64,000 nt of DNA from JAVBWI01 sp036677445 (GTDB lineage Bacteria; Bacillota; Clostridia; Christensenellales; CAG-138). Both the position numbers and the translations under genes were made by a program. The stretch covers positions 186,001 through 250,000 of the forward strand of contig JAVBWI010000017.1 of NCBI GenBank assembly GCA_036677445.1. Direction: 5' to 3'. The notes under the pieces were generated by a model. It had not been told where the DNA came from. It saw only the letters and a list, made by a program, of their open reading frames with translations, and made no database searches. This document shows, in pieces, positions 26,527 through 34,521 of this stretch; the first letter of the stretch is position 1, and the number at the start of each line of letters is the position of its first letter.

Positions 26527-27155
26527 ACGCCGTCCTCCGAATCCAGGCAGATGCGCCGCTGCGCAAAGCGCGCGGTCAGCGCGGAGTCGTGGCTGACGAC
26601 GATCAGCGTGATCTGCTGCCGTTTACAGTAGTCCACAATGTTTTCCAGCATGCCCACCGCGTTTTCCGTGTCCAGCGCCGAGGTAGGCTCGTCCAGCATC
26701 AGCGCTTCGGGGCGGAGGGAAAGGCAAATGGCGATAAACACCCGCTGGCGCTCGCCGCCCGAAAGGCGCGCACAGCCCGAGTCCAGCGGCAAATCCGCGC
26801 GGCAAAGCGCAAGAAACGCGCGCATCGCTTCTTCATCCGGCGGTTTTTCGTCGCGGTACGCATGAAACGCGGCGAAGTTCTCAGCAATGCTTTTATCGAA
26901 CAGGTAGGGGGATTGGCCGCATAGCAGCGCGCGCCTGCGCAGCGATACGGTATCCAGGCGCTCGATATTCTGGCCCCGGTACAGCACTTCGCCCCTGCTG
27001 GGGGAAACGACGCCGTTGAACAGCTTTAACAGCGTGCTTTTTCCGCTGCCGCTTTTGCCGGTGAGGAAAGTGACCTGCCCTTCCTCAACCTGCAGGTCGG
27101 GGTAGAAGATACTGTCCATAAACGCGGCTTTGTTTGTCGAAAACAACGCGGACAT
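26511..27155 (-). CDS. fetA: FetA-type ABC transporter ATPase
   Basis: A 214-residue ATPase: Walker A LTGKSGSGKST at residues 32-41, a Q-loop at LLCGQSPYLFD, signature LSGGERQRV, Walker B PEALMLDEPTSALD and switch His in IVVSHD. AAGGAGG precedes the start. It pairs with the overlapping permease to form an iron exporter by family knowledge. Divergent from a padR gene with which it shares an operator-bearing intergenic region. Confidence 0.92.
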   Translation of the reverse strand: MSALFSTNKAAFMDSIFYPDLQVEEGQVTFLTGKSGSGKSTLLKLFNGVVSPSRGEVLYRGQNIERLDTVSLRRRALLCGQSPYLFDKSIAENFAAFHAYRDEKPPDEEAMRAFLALCRADLPLDSGCARLSGGERQRVFIAICLSLRPEALMLDEPTSALDTENAVGMLENIVDYCKRQQITLIVVSHDSALTARFAQRRICLDSEDGVCGKS

Positions 27156-27199
27156 CCGATTCCTCCTTGATTTCTCTCACCGCCGATGGTACGATGGTT

Positions 27200-27230
27200 A
27201 TATCGAGATACAATATCGGATTTCGATATT
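27200..27230. promoter_or_regulatory. palindromic operator between fetA and padR
   Basis: AATATCG (27212-27218), five bases, CGATATT (27224-27230) is a perfect inverted repeat. TATCGAGATA at 27200-27209 is a related half-site pair. The position between the divergent genes suggests PadR binding. Confidence 0.65.
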
Positions 27231-27257
27231 AGTATTGTAGCACACGGGGGAGGTCTT

Positions 27258-27563
27258 ATGCAAGAACCCATCCTGCGAAAGCTTTTTTTAGGGTTCATAC
27301 AGGTCCATATATTGCATCATGCGCAGCGCGAGCCGGTTTTCGGCGTGTGGATGATGGAAGAATTGCAGCATCACGGTTATGAGATGAGCGCGGGCACGCT
27401 GTACCCGATATTGCATACGCTCGAACGAAGCGGCCTGCTGCGCGTTGAAAACCGGATAATCAACGGCAAAGTGCGCAAATACTATGCTATTACCCCGGAT
27501 GGCGAAGCGGTATTGCGCGAAGCGAAGGCAAAGGCGGCGGAATTGCTGCATGAAATACAATAA
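27258..27563 (+). CDS. PadR-family transcriptional regulator
   Basis: A 101-residue winged-helix protein from the ATG at 27258 behind GGGGGAGG. Typical PadR pattern: ILHHAQREPVFGVWMMEELQ, then HGYEMSAGTLYPILHTLERS and RKYYAITPDGEAVLREAKAK. The short C-terminus places it in the minimal PadR subclass. Divergent orientation and the palindrome make it the probable regulator of fetAB; an inducer related to metal or oxidative stress is inferred only. Confidence 0.9.
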   Translation: MQEPILRKLFLGFIQVHILHHAQREPVFGVWMMEELQHHGYEMSAGTLYPILHTLERSGLLRVENRIINGKVRKYYAITPDGEAVLREAKAKAAELLHEIQ

Positions 27564-27669
27564 TCCCAGCCGCTGTGACGATATGTATTTTTTGCAACTT
27601 TTCATCTGCCGACTTGCAACATCACAGTTCGCTTGGTACAATGGTAGCTTATAAGGAGCAAAAAGCAAT

Positions 27670-28428
27670 ATGGCCAAGGACAGCAACGAAAACTGGTTTT
27701 CCTATGAATGGAATGTGCGCGGCACGCAGGCGCTTTTCACCGTAGATACTTCGTACGAGGAACCTGCCGCGGGGTATGAGACGCTGCTCTACTGCGCGGT
27801 TTCGCCGCGCGACCCCGCCATGGAGGAATTCACCCCCCGGGCGACGCGGCGTCTGAAGCGGCTGGAAAAGAAGCTTTTGAAGGCGCTGCCCGAAGCAAAG
27901 TATCTGGGCAATATCCTTATGGACGCGCTCATGCAGTTTTACTTTTATGTGACCGACGCAGAAGCCGCGGTGGATGCCGTAAACTACGCGGTGCGGAAGG
28001 AAAAATTGCTGCTCGCCGTACCCGGCACCGCGCAGGAGCCGGATTGGCTTACGTACCACGCGCTGCTGCTGCCCGACGCCGCCAAATACCAGACGGAATT
28101 CAACGCGGAGCTGATCGAGCGCCTCAGGCGCAAGGGCGACGGCCTGGCAACGGTGCGGCGGCTTACCTTCTCCATGTGTTTTCCCAGCGAACAGACTCGC
28201 GGCTTGTTTCAGGAGCAGGCGAAGAAAAACGGCTTCGCCATCGGCGAGCCGCAGTTTCGGCCCGAGCTGGAGCTGCCGCATGTGCTCACCATACACGCGC
28301 TCGCCGCGCTCAACAAACCGGATGTGGATAAGCTGACCACCCGCGCCATCTATGCGGCGCAGACGTTTAACGGCGAACTGCTCAGATGGAGCTGCCCGGT
28401 CATGCCCAAGCGCAGCCCGCTCGCATAA
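27670..28428 (+). CDS. DUF695 and RraB-like two-domain protein
   Basis: A 252-residue protein. The N-terminal half (NWFSYEWNVRGTQALFTVDT, RRLKRLEKKLLKALPEAKYL, MDALMQFYFYVTDAEAAVDA) fits DUF695. The C-terminal half (LLPDAAKYQTEFNAELIERL, RRKGDGLATVRRLTFSMCFP, SEQTRGLFQEQAKKNGFAIG) fits the RraB-like fold. In E. coli RraB inhibits RNase E, but in Bacillota the role of this fusion is unknown. Ribosome site TAAGGAG. A noncoding region with many DnaA boxes follows. Confidence 0.75.
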   Translation: MAKDSNENWFSYEWNVRGTQALFTVDTSYEEPAAGYETLLYCAVSPRDPAMEEFTPRATRRLKRLEKKLLKALPEAKYLGNILMDALMQFYFYVTDAEAAVDAVNYAVRKEKLLLAVPGTAQEPDWLTYHALLLPDAAKYQTEFNAELIERLRRKGDGLATVRRLTFSMCFPSEQTRGLFQEQAKKNGFAIGEPQFRPELELPHVLTIHALAALNKPDVDKLTTRAIYAAQTFNGELLRWSCPVMPKRSPLA

Positions 28429-28805
28429 GGATGCGGATAAAGCCCATGGGCAATTTTTGCAGCCGCCGCCATGTGCATAAGCTTCGCTTTGAAGCACGGA
28501 TTGTGTACCGTTCGGTTAATTTTGTGTAAAATCGAACACACGAAAAAACGCATGCAGGAGGCGAAAACCATTCTGCAATTGCTTTTCAGGGGGTTTTGCA
28601 CAGGGGTTATGAACATTATACACAGAGTTATCCACCGATGCCCAAAAACGGGAGGTTGTCCGTGCACATGCCGTGTGCATGAACGCACAGGCAAAAAACA
28701 GGCTGTGCATAAGCGTGAATACTGCCAATTTTTCGCAGGAGTTCCTGCAGATTATGTTCTGATTGGGGAACGGTCGTTTGCATTCTAGCTTAAAGGAGGT
28801 GCCGC
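28429..28805. other. noncoding region with a dense DnaA-box cluster (28472-28712)
   Basis: Perfect DnaA boxes at 28472-28480 (TGTGCATAA), 28616-28624 (TTATACACA) and 28704-28712 (TGTGCATAA). One-mismatch boxes at 28523-28531, 28594-28602, 28628-28636 and 28674-28682. The boxes at 28616 and 28628 are in the same direction, 12 bases apart. A random perfect box is expected about once in 32 kb. The stretch precedes glnA, and a GCAGGAGTTCCTGC hairpin lies at 28736-28749. It could be a second origin module, a DnaA-titrating or reactivating site, or DnaA control of glnA. Confidence 0.75.
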
Positions 28806-30110
28806 ATGGCATATTCATCCGAAGAGGTTCTATCCTTTGTGGAGGAGAACGACGTAAAATTCGTCCGGCTCGTGTTTTGCGATCTGTTCGGGCGCAGCCG
28901 CAACATTTCCATACTCTCGTCGGAACTTCCCCGCGCGCTCACCGGCGGCGTATCCTTCGATGCCTCCGCCGTGCCGGGGTTCCTGCATATCGCGGAATCC
29001 GATCTGATGCTGCGGCCGGATACGAACACCATTTCGCTTTTGCCTTGGCGGCCGCAGCAGGGGCGGGTGGCGCGGCTGATCTGCGATATAGAGCACCCGG
29101 GCGGCGAACCCTTTGCGGGCAGCTCCCGCGCGCTGCTGCGCGACGCCGTACGCCGCGCGCTCAAGCTGGGGCTTTCCTGCCAGATCGGGGTGGAGTGCGA
29201 GTTCTACCTGTTCCAGCTGGATGAAAACGGATATCCTACGCGCAGGCCGCACGACAGCGCGGGCTATCTTGACCTTGCCCCGCGGGATCGCGGCGAGAAC
29301 GTGCGCCGTGAGATTTGCCTGAACCTGGAGGGCATGGGCATCCATGCCGAAAGCTCGCATCACGAATCCGGTCCCGGCCAGAACGAAATCGTGTTAAACC
29401 ACGTGGGCGCGCTCAAAGCGGCGGATAATCTGCTCACATTGAAGCAGGTTATTCGCACCATCGCGGCAAAGAACGGGCTGTACGCGTCGTTTTTGCCCAA
29501 GCCCATCCCCAATGTCATAGGCAACGGCCTGCATGTGAATATGAGCCTGTTCTCCGGTGAGGATAATCTGTTCCGCGTGGGGGAGGCGCACTGCCCCGAA
29601 GCGGAAAGCTTTCTGGCGGGTATTTTCCGCAGGGCCGCCGATATGACGGCGGTATTGAACCCCATGCCCAATTCCTACGAGCGGCTGGGCAAAATGGAAG
29701 CGCCGGGCTATGTAAGCTGGTCGCACCAGAACCGCTCGCAATGGATCCGCATCCCTGCGGCCGAGGGCGAATATGCCCGCATGGAACTGCGCGCGCCCGA
29801 CCCGGCCTGCAACCCGTACCTCGCGTTCGCGCTGCTCTTAAACGCCGGGCTCGAAGGTATTGTGGAAAAGCTGCCGCTGCCGCCGCGCACAGACCTGGAC
29901 CTTACCAATGCGGATGCGGCCGCCGCCTGCAGCTGCACGCGCCTGCCCGGGACGCTTCTGGACGCCGTACAGGTCGCCGAAAACAGCGAATTTATCGCCG
30001 CCGTGCTGCCCGCGCAGGTAAGGAAACACCTGTTCGCCATACAGCGCGACGCGGACGCGTACGAGCCTGCGTCGCTGCCCGCGCTGGAGGATCCGCTGTT
30101 CGATATATAA
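28806..30110 (+). CDS. glnA: glutamine synthetase, type I, short form
   Basis: A 434-residue protein with both GS domains. The beta-grasp N-terminus has VKFVRLVFCDLFGRSRNISI. The catalytic core has GVECEFYLF, SSHHESGPGQNEIVLNH, NVIGNGLHVNMSL, NPMPNSYERLG and NRSQWIRIPA. The common MHxH motif is LHVN here, so one conserved His is Asn; otherwise metal and glutamate ligands appear present. It makes glutamine from glutamate, ammonia and ATP. AAAGGAGG precedes the start. An ANTAR regulator follows after 114 bases, an arrangement known from Clostridial glnA loci. The leader carries the DnaA-box cluster. Confidence 0.93.
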   Translation: MAYSSEEVLSFVEENDVKFVRLVFCDLFGRSRNISILSSELPRALTGGVSFDASAVPGFLHIAESDLMLRPDTNTISLLPWRPQQGRVARLICDIEHPGGEPFAGSSRALLRDAVRRALKLGLSCQIGVECEFYLFQLDENGYPTRRPHDSAGYLDLAPRDRGENVRREICLNLEGMGIHAESSHHESGPGQNEIVLNHVGALKAADNLLTLKQVIRTIAAKNGLYASFLPKPIPNVIGNGLHVNMSLFSGEDNLFRVGEAHCPEAESFLAGIFRRAADMTAVLNPMPNSYERLGKMEAPGYVSWSHQNRSQWIRIPAAEGEYARMELRAPDPACNPYLAFALLLNAGLEGIVEKLPLPPRTDLDLTNADAAAACSCTRLPGTLLDAVQVAENSEFIAAVLPAQVRKHLFAIQRDADAYEPASLPALEDPLFDI

Positions 30111-30163
30111 ATTTAGCTATCTATAGGAAAATGCCGCCGGGAGCGGCGTTTCCGGCTTGTCAA

Positions 30164-30203
30164 ATGACCCTTTGGGGGGTTCGGGGGCCGCTGCCCCCGG
30201 AGG
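30164..30203. repeat. GC-rich hairpin repeat between glnA and the ANTAR gene
   Basis: GGGGGCCGCTGCCCCC-type hairpin of the dispersed family, preceded by CCTTTGGGGGGTTC. It may reduce readthrough from glnA. Confidence 0.55.
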
Positions 30204-30224
30204 TTTCTTTCGCGGAAGGGGGTG

Positions 30225-30797
30225 ATGACCACGAATCGGATGCTGTTGGTTTCCAGTACCGTCAAGGGCGGGCAATTGCTGCAGGATATGCTGTGCGCGA
30301 TATCCGGCGAGTCTGTCGCCGCGCAAAGCGGCGCGCAGGCACGGCGGAGGCTTGCGGAGGACGAGTATTCGCTTGTCGTCATCAATACGCCGCTGTCCGA
30401 TGAATTCGGCCACGACCTCGCGGCGGATTTTGCCGCGAATACCGCCGCGGGCGTGGTGCTGCTCGTGAAGGCGGAGCTTTCTGACGAAGTGGCCGAACGC
30501 GTGGAGCAGCAGGGGGTATTCTGCGTTGCCAAGCCCATGACGCGCGCGGCCATGCTTCGCGCGGTGCGGTATGCGCTCGCGTCGCATACGCGGCTAAATA
30601 ACCTCCAGCAGGAAAAGCGCGCCGCCGAGCGGCGGCTGGAGCAGCAGCGGCTGGTGGACCGCGCCAAGTTTGCGCTGATGGAACACGCCAATATGAGCGA
30701 GGCGCAGGCGCACCGCTATCTCGTCAAGCAGGCGATGGACCTGCGGACGACAAAGGAAAGCGTCGCCAATCAAGTGCTTTCGCTTTATGAGATTTAA
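30225..30797 (+). CDS. ANTAR-domain regulator with degenerate receiver
   Basis: A 190-residue protein (ATG at 30225; a GTG three bases earlier is possible). Residues 1-120 have the receiver fold but not its chemistry. The acidic pair after beta-1 is absent (RMLLVSSTVKG), and the phospho-acceptor position reads VVINTPL, with Asn for Asp. A Lys is retained in VLLVKAE. A coiled coil (NNLQQEKRAAERRLEQQRLV) leads to the ANTAR domain, DRAKFALMEHANMSEAQAHR with YLVKQAMDLRTTKESVA. ANTAR proteins bind paired hairpins in RNA and prevent termination. The gene follows glnA as in other Clostridia, so nitrogen control is likely; control without phosphorylation is inferred. Confidence 0.9.
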   Translation: MTTNRMLLVSSTVKGGQLLQDMLCAISGESVAAQSGAQARRRLAEDEYSLVVINTPLSDEFGHDLAADFAANTAAGVVLLVKAELSDEVAERVEQQGVFCVAKPMTRAAMLRAVRYALASHTRLNNLQQEKRAAERRLEQQRLVDRAKFALMEHANMSEAQAHRYLVKQAMDLRTTKESVANQVLSLYEI

Positions 30798-30937
30798 TTC
30801 CGTCTTATCAGCCCGTACGGCCTGCAATTGTGAATAAGCTGTGCGGGCTTTGCAATCCCTGCTCACTTCTGATAAAATAAACTAGCAAGCGTCCTAACAT
30901 TACGGGACGCAGCTTGCTTAAAGGAGCAACGCCGGGC

Positions 30938-32053
30938 ATGGAGGTTCGAAAACGCCATATAGCGAAAAACAAACGCAGGACAGCCCTGCGTCTGTTGCTT
31001 GTACTCGGGCTGCTGCTCGTGGTGATTGCGGGCATCATAGCGGGCATATTGCTGCTGCAAAAGGGCGCTTCCTCCGAAGCCGCGCTTACGCAAATGCCGT
31101 TTACCTCCGCGGATCAGCAGTATTATACAGGCAGCGGATTCCTTTATATTCAGGACGGCACGCTGTATTACGACGACCTTTACAACGACAAGAACGACTA
31201 TTACGCGCCCGTCACGGCGGATGGTATCAAGCTTTGCGCAAGCGCCTCTCTGCACGCGCTGTACAATTCCGTAGCGCTTAAGATCGTGGGCGCCACGTAT
31301 CCGGTGGAATTCACAGGCAACCTTTTATCGGTGGATTGCGGCGCGACCTATGCAGCGGCGCTGCGCGCGGATATCAACGGCGCCGAAAGCATACAGGTGT
31401 TCGACAGGACCGGCGCGCAAAAGGATCAGCTCGACTGCGGCAGGCAGTTCATCGTTGATTATGGCTTTTACACGGCGGACAGCGAATATCTTTACGTACT
31501 GTCCATGTCGCTCGAAAGCGGCACGCCGCTTTCCACCATCACAATATACGATATGACGCGCGCCGCCACAAGCGGCGTGATGCAGGTGCAAAACCAGCTT
31601 GTGGAGCATATTTACTTTTCCTCCACCGGCATCTATGTGGTGGGTACCAACCAGATCATACGCTATTCGCTCTCCGGCAACCGCGAAAGCTACCGCGAGA
31701 TGGTTTATGGCTGGGAAGTGATGGATTATGACGCCGCCGCGTCGCCCATGTTCCTGCTTGGGCCGCGCAGCACCGAAAAGCCCGGCACCGTGAAAGTGCT
31801 TACGCTCAAGGACGCGGATGTGGCGGGTACCGTGCAGCGGTTATACCAGTTGCCCGCCGCCACGGTGGATGCGTTCTTAATGGGGGGCAAACTCGTGGCC
31901 GTCACGCAAAGCGGGTTTACCGTTTATGGCACGGACGGCAAGGCGGCGCTGCAGCGCACCGTGCCCATTGCGGTGGAGGAAGCCAAAAAGCTTGATTCCA
32001 GCACGCTGCTTTTACGGGCGGGCGCAGCGTATTACACAGTGAAGATCGCATAA
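30938..32053 (+). CDS. membrane-anchored beta-propeller-like protein (DUF5711-type)
   Basis: A 371-residue protein from the ATG at 30938. Basic N-terminus (RKRHIAKNKRRTALR), one membrane helix (LLLVLGLLLVVIAGIIAGIL), then an extracytoplasmic domain built of repeated four-strand units such as GSGFLYIQDGTLYYDDL, NQIIRYSLSGNRESY and GKLVAVTQSGFTVYGTDGKA, as in PQQ-like propellers. It agrees with my memory of DUF5711 proteins next to CvpA in Clostridia. Function unknown. AAAGGAG lies about 11 bases upstream. The CvpA-like gene follows immediately, so an operon is likely. Confidence 0.75.
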   Translation: MEVRKRHIAKNKRRTALRLLLVLGLLLVVIAGIIAGILLLQKGASSEAALTQMPFTSADQQYYTGSGFLYIQDGTLYYDDLYNDKNDYYAPVTADGIKLCASASLHALYNSVALKIVGATYPVEFTGNLLSVDCGATYAAALRADINGAESIQVFDRTGAQKDQLDCGRQFIVDYGFYTADSEYLYVLSMSLESGTPLSTITIYDMTRAATSGVMQVQNQLVEHIYFSSTGIYVVGTNQIIRYSLSGNRESYREMVYGWEVMDYDAAASPMFLLGPRSTEKPGTVKVLTLKDADVAGTVQRLYQLPAATVDAFLMGGKLVAVTQSGFTVYGTDGKAALQRTVPIAVEEAKKLDSSTLLLRAGAAYYTVKIA

Positions 32054-32074
32054 GCGGTAAGGGAGGTGTTCACA

Positions 32075-32776
32075 ATCAATCTGCTGGATATTGCCGTGCT
32101 GGCGGTCTTTGCGTTTTTCCTGCTTGCGGGATGGTACCGCGGGTTTGTGAATACGCTGCTGTCGCTGGGCGCGTATACGCTTTCCTGCGCGGGGGCGCTG
32201 TTGCTTCGTCCTCTTTTGACCAATTGGGTGGAGGGCAACGCGGAGCTTTACTCCATGGCGCTCTACTATGCCGAGGGCGCGGAGCTGGTCCATAATGTGG
32301 AGCTTTCAAGGACCGCCGTTTCCACATTGAGCGCGGAGCAGCTTTCCGGCGTAATGGAAAAGGCGGCGCTGCCCGTGCCCATGGGCGCGCGCATCACCGA
32401 AAACATCGCCCGTGAGGCCTTCGCGAAGGACGGCATCACCACGCTGGGCGAATATTTCAACCAGACCATCGTCAACGTATTCATCAACATCGCGTGCGTG
32501 CTGCTGCTGTTTGTCGTAATCCGGCTGCTGTTCGCGTTCGCCATCCATCTGGTGGATTACGCGCGCAACGGTTACCCCGTGCTGCACAGCGCGGATGGGC
32601 TGATGGGCGCGTGCTTCGGGCTTATACGCGGGTTCTTGGCAATGTACATCGTATTCATGCTCGCGCCCGTGGCGCTCATCATACTGCCCAAGGTAGGCGA
32701 GTTTATCGATGCGTCGTACTTTGGCAGCTTTTTCTGCAACTCGAATTTCCTGCTGCGGCTGATACCCGGCACATAA
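32075..32776 (+). CDS. CvpA-family membrane protein, apparent ATC start
   Basis: About 233 residues. N-terminus NLLDIAVLAVFAFFLLAGWY matches the conserved start of CvpA proteins, with GFVNTLLSLGAYTL following and four predicted membrane segments. The only strong ribosome site, AAGGGAGG, ends at 32066, so an in-frame GTG at 32066 overlaps it. The codon at the best spacing (32075) is ATC. Translation from ATC, or a base change from ATG, is therefore suggested. CvpA-like proteins in Gram-positives are poorly understood; in E. coli CvpA is needed for colicin V production. Confidence 0.75.
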   Translation: MNLLDIAVLAVFAFFLLAGWYRGFVNTLLSLGAYTLSCAGALLLRPLLTNWVEGNAELYSMALYYAEGAELVHNVELSRTAVSTLSAEQLSGVMEKAALPVPMGARITENIAREAFAKDGITTLGEYFNQTIVNVFINIACVLLLFVVIRLLFAFAIHLVDYARNGYPVLHSADGLMGACFGLIRGFLAMYIVFMLAPVALIILPKVGEFIDASYFGSFFCNSNFLLRLIPGT

Positions 32777-32797
32777 TGCGGCTGCTAAAAAAGTGCC

Positions 32798-32856
32798 GCG
32801 GCACGGCCTGGGCTCCCTCTGACGAGGGAGCTGTCCGCGCAGCGGACTGAGGGAGA
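32798..32856. repeat. Clostridial interspersed repeat (GGCTCCCTCT type)
   Basis: GGCTCCCTCTGACGAGGGAG followed by CTGTCCGCGCAGCGGACTGA and GGGAGAG. Two nested hairpins. Same family as 46905-47036. The remainder of the gap to 32966 shows no gene. Confidence 0.75.
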
Positions 32857-32966
32857 GACTTCACAGAGGACGACGACCACATGCCCCAACCTTTTCTTGC
32901 CCTCTGCCTTTCGCGCGCCTCCCTCATAAAATCACACTCCCCCAAATGCGACGGCGGGTATGCGGC

Positions 32967-33902
32967 TTAGCAGGCATACTGCGCTAAAAACGTCAGCGCA
33001 TCCGCCTGCATCTGGTCGGTAAGGGCGTGACCCACGTCGGAATACAGAACAAACTCTGCTTTTGCGTCCGCCGACTCGAAAAACGTCTGCGCCCTAAGAA
33101 AGCGCTCCGCTGGGCTGCCGCCGAAAGCGTCGGCGGTCAGCCTGCGCATATCTTCATAGTAGCAGGTTTCCGCGGCATCGTTGTCGTCAGCGTCCCCAAG
33201 GTAATAAAGCTGCGGCACCTTTTTATATGCGGCAAGGTTTACGGGCGCCCCAGTGAGCGCCTCCACATCCGCAATGCCCAACGGATACGGAAGCGGCGTA
33301 CCGCCGTATTCCTCAACGGGCACTGCGGGCCAGCCGCCCGGCGAGCCCACCGCAGCGGCGCGCACCCGTTCCGGCTGTAGCAGGACAAAACGGTTGACAA
33401 ACATGCCGGAAGCGGAAAAACCGCTTAGCAGCACTTGCGGCCCAAGCGTAATGCCCCGTTTTTCAAGGCGCGTTCGCGCGTCGTCAACCATGGCGACGAG
33501 CTGCCGGTCCAGTCGCGAAATATTCTCCTCTCGTGTGATCAGGCAGTCGCGGTCCAACGCGTGCGTATAAATATGGCCGATACGCTCTTCCCGCGGAAAT
33601 ACGGGGATAAGCAGCGGCGCACCCAACTCGTCGGCCTCCGGCCGCTTTCGGTCCATCAGGCTGCGCGCCGCCTGCCGGTGCACGTCGATATCGTCGCTGA
33701 CCTCGCCGGTATTGTTGGGGATGACATAAAGGCAGTCGCTGCTGACCTGCCCGGGCACGTACAACAGGTAGTCCCAATAAAAACCGTCACCCGGTGAAGC
33801 GGGGACGAGCGATTGCGCGCTTTGCCTGCAGCCGGATATGAAAACCGACGCCGACAGCAAAACGATCAACGCCCCAAAATGCAGAATGCGATGCCTGTGC
33901 AC
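32967..33902 (-). CDS. lipoprotein alpha/beta-hydrolase
   Basis: A 311-residue protein. A GTG start at 33902 is preferred because GGGAGG lies nine bases upstream; a TTG ten codons earlier has none. Signal peptide ILHFGALIVLLSASVFISGC ends in a lipobox. The hydrolase part has the nucleophile elbow LLSGFSASGMFVNRF (Ser), an acidic stretch YYLGDADDNDAAE and the His in YSDVGHALTDQM. It is thus a surface-anchored serine hydrolase or esterase. Substrate unknown. Confidence 0.8.
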   Translation of the reverse strand: MHRHRILHFGALIVLLSASVFISGCRQSAQSLVPASPGDGFYWDYLLYVPGQVSSDCLYVIPNNTGEVSDDIDVHRQAARSLMDRKRPEADELGAPLLIPVFPREERIGHIYTHALDRDCLITREENISRLDRQLVAMVDDARTRLEKRGITLGPQVLLSGFSASGMFVNRFVLLQPERVRAAAVGSPGGWPAVPVEEYGGTPLPYPLGIADVEALTGAPVNLAAYKKVPQLYYLGDADDNDAAETCYYEDMRRLTADAFGGSPAERFLRAQTFFESADAKAEFVLYSDVGHALTDQMQADALTFLAQYAC

Positions 33903-33952
33903 GGGCGACTGCCTCCCTGTACCTGTATTCAAAGAGCCGCGGCGCGGCGCCC

Positions 33953-34366
33953 CTATACGATTACGATCTCCACCTTGGGCAGCCGTTTCTGCATGCGGGT
34001 CACGAAGCTGTCGCCGCCGTTGGCGGGGGACGCGCCAAGCACCAGCACGGCGGTATCGTGCGCCTGGGCGTAGTCCACCAGCGTACCTTCCACATCGTCC
34101 GCGCGGAGCATGGAAAGCTCCCCGCCGGAGAGCTGCGCGGCGGTGAACAGGTATTCGAGCGCTTCGCCCTCAATGGCATTTCCCAGGAAATTTTCACCTG
34201 TTTTGACGGCATGCACCACATGCAGCGGAAGTTTGCGTTCCGCCGCGAGGGCTTCGCCGCGTTCAATCAGCCGCGTGCAGGTGCGCTGCCTTGTTACGCA
34301 TACCATAACGATGTGCTGTGCATGCGCGTGCTGCAGCATCGGGGCGGGGGAAAAATTCTTTTTCAT
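33953..34366 (-). CDS. universal-stress-protein (UspA) family protein
   Basis: A 137-residue protein. HIVMVCVTRQRTCTRLIERG, ERKLPLHVVHAVKTGENFLG and DTAVLVLGASP resemble the Usp domain found at the end of KdpD sensors more than classical UspA, and the GxxG-9-G nucleotide loop is only partly kept (GASPANGGDSF). Small nucleotide-binding fold; role unknown. It may be co-transcribed with the lipoprotein gene downstream. Start at 34366 on spacing to GGAAAGG. Confidence 0.75.
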   Translation of the reverse strand: MKKNFSPAPMLQHAHAQHIVMVCVTRQRTCTRLIERGEALAAERKLPLHVVHAVKTGENFLGNAIEGEALEYLFTAAQLSGGELSMLRADDVEGTLVDYAQAHDTAVLVLGASPANGGDSFVTRMQKRLPKVEIVIV

Positions 34367-34521
34367 AACGATCACAGCCTTTCCGGCTCACGAACAAAGG
34401 AAAGCACCAGCGCCCCGTAAGCCGGAGGGCGCAAATCGGCGCTTCTGCCGCCTGTGCCGCAAATCGGCAACGCAAACAGACAAGATCAAACGAAACGTCG
34501 GCTGCATGGTTTCAGCAAAAG

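Noticed and set aside
28720..28805. ANTAR-type paired hairpins in the glnA leader
   Set aside because: Only one hairpin (GCAGGAGTTCCTGC) is clear; the required pair of stems with A- and G-marked six-base loops was not found.
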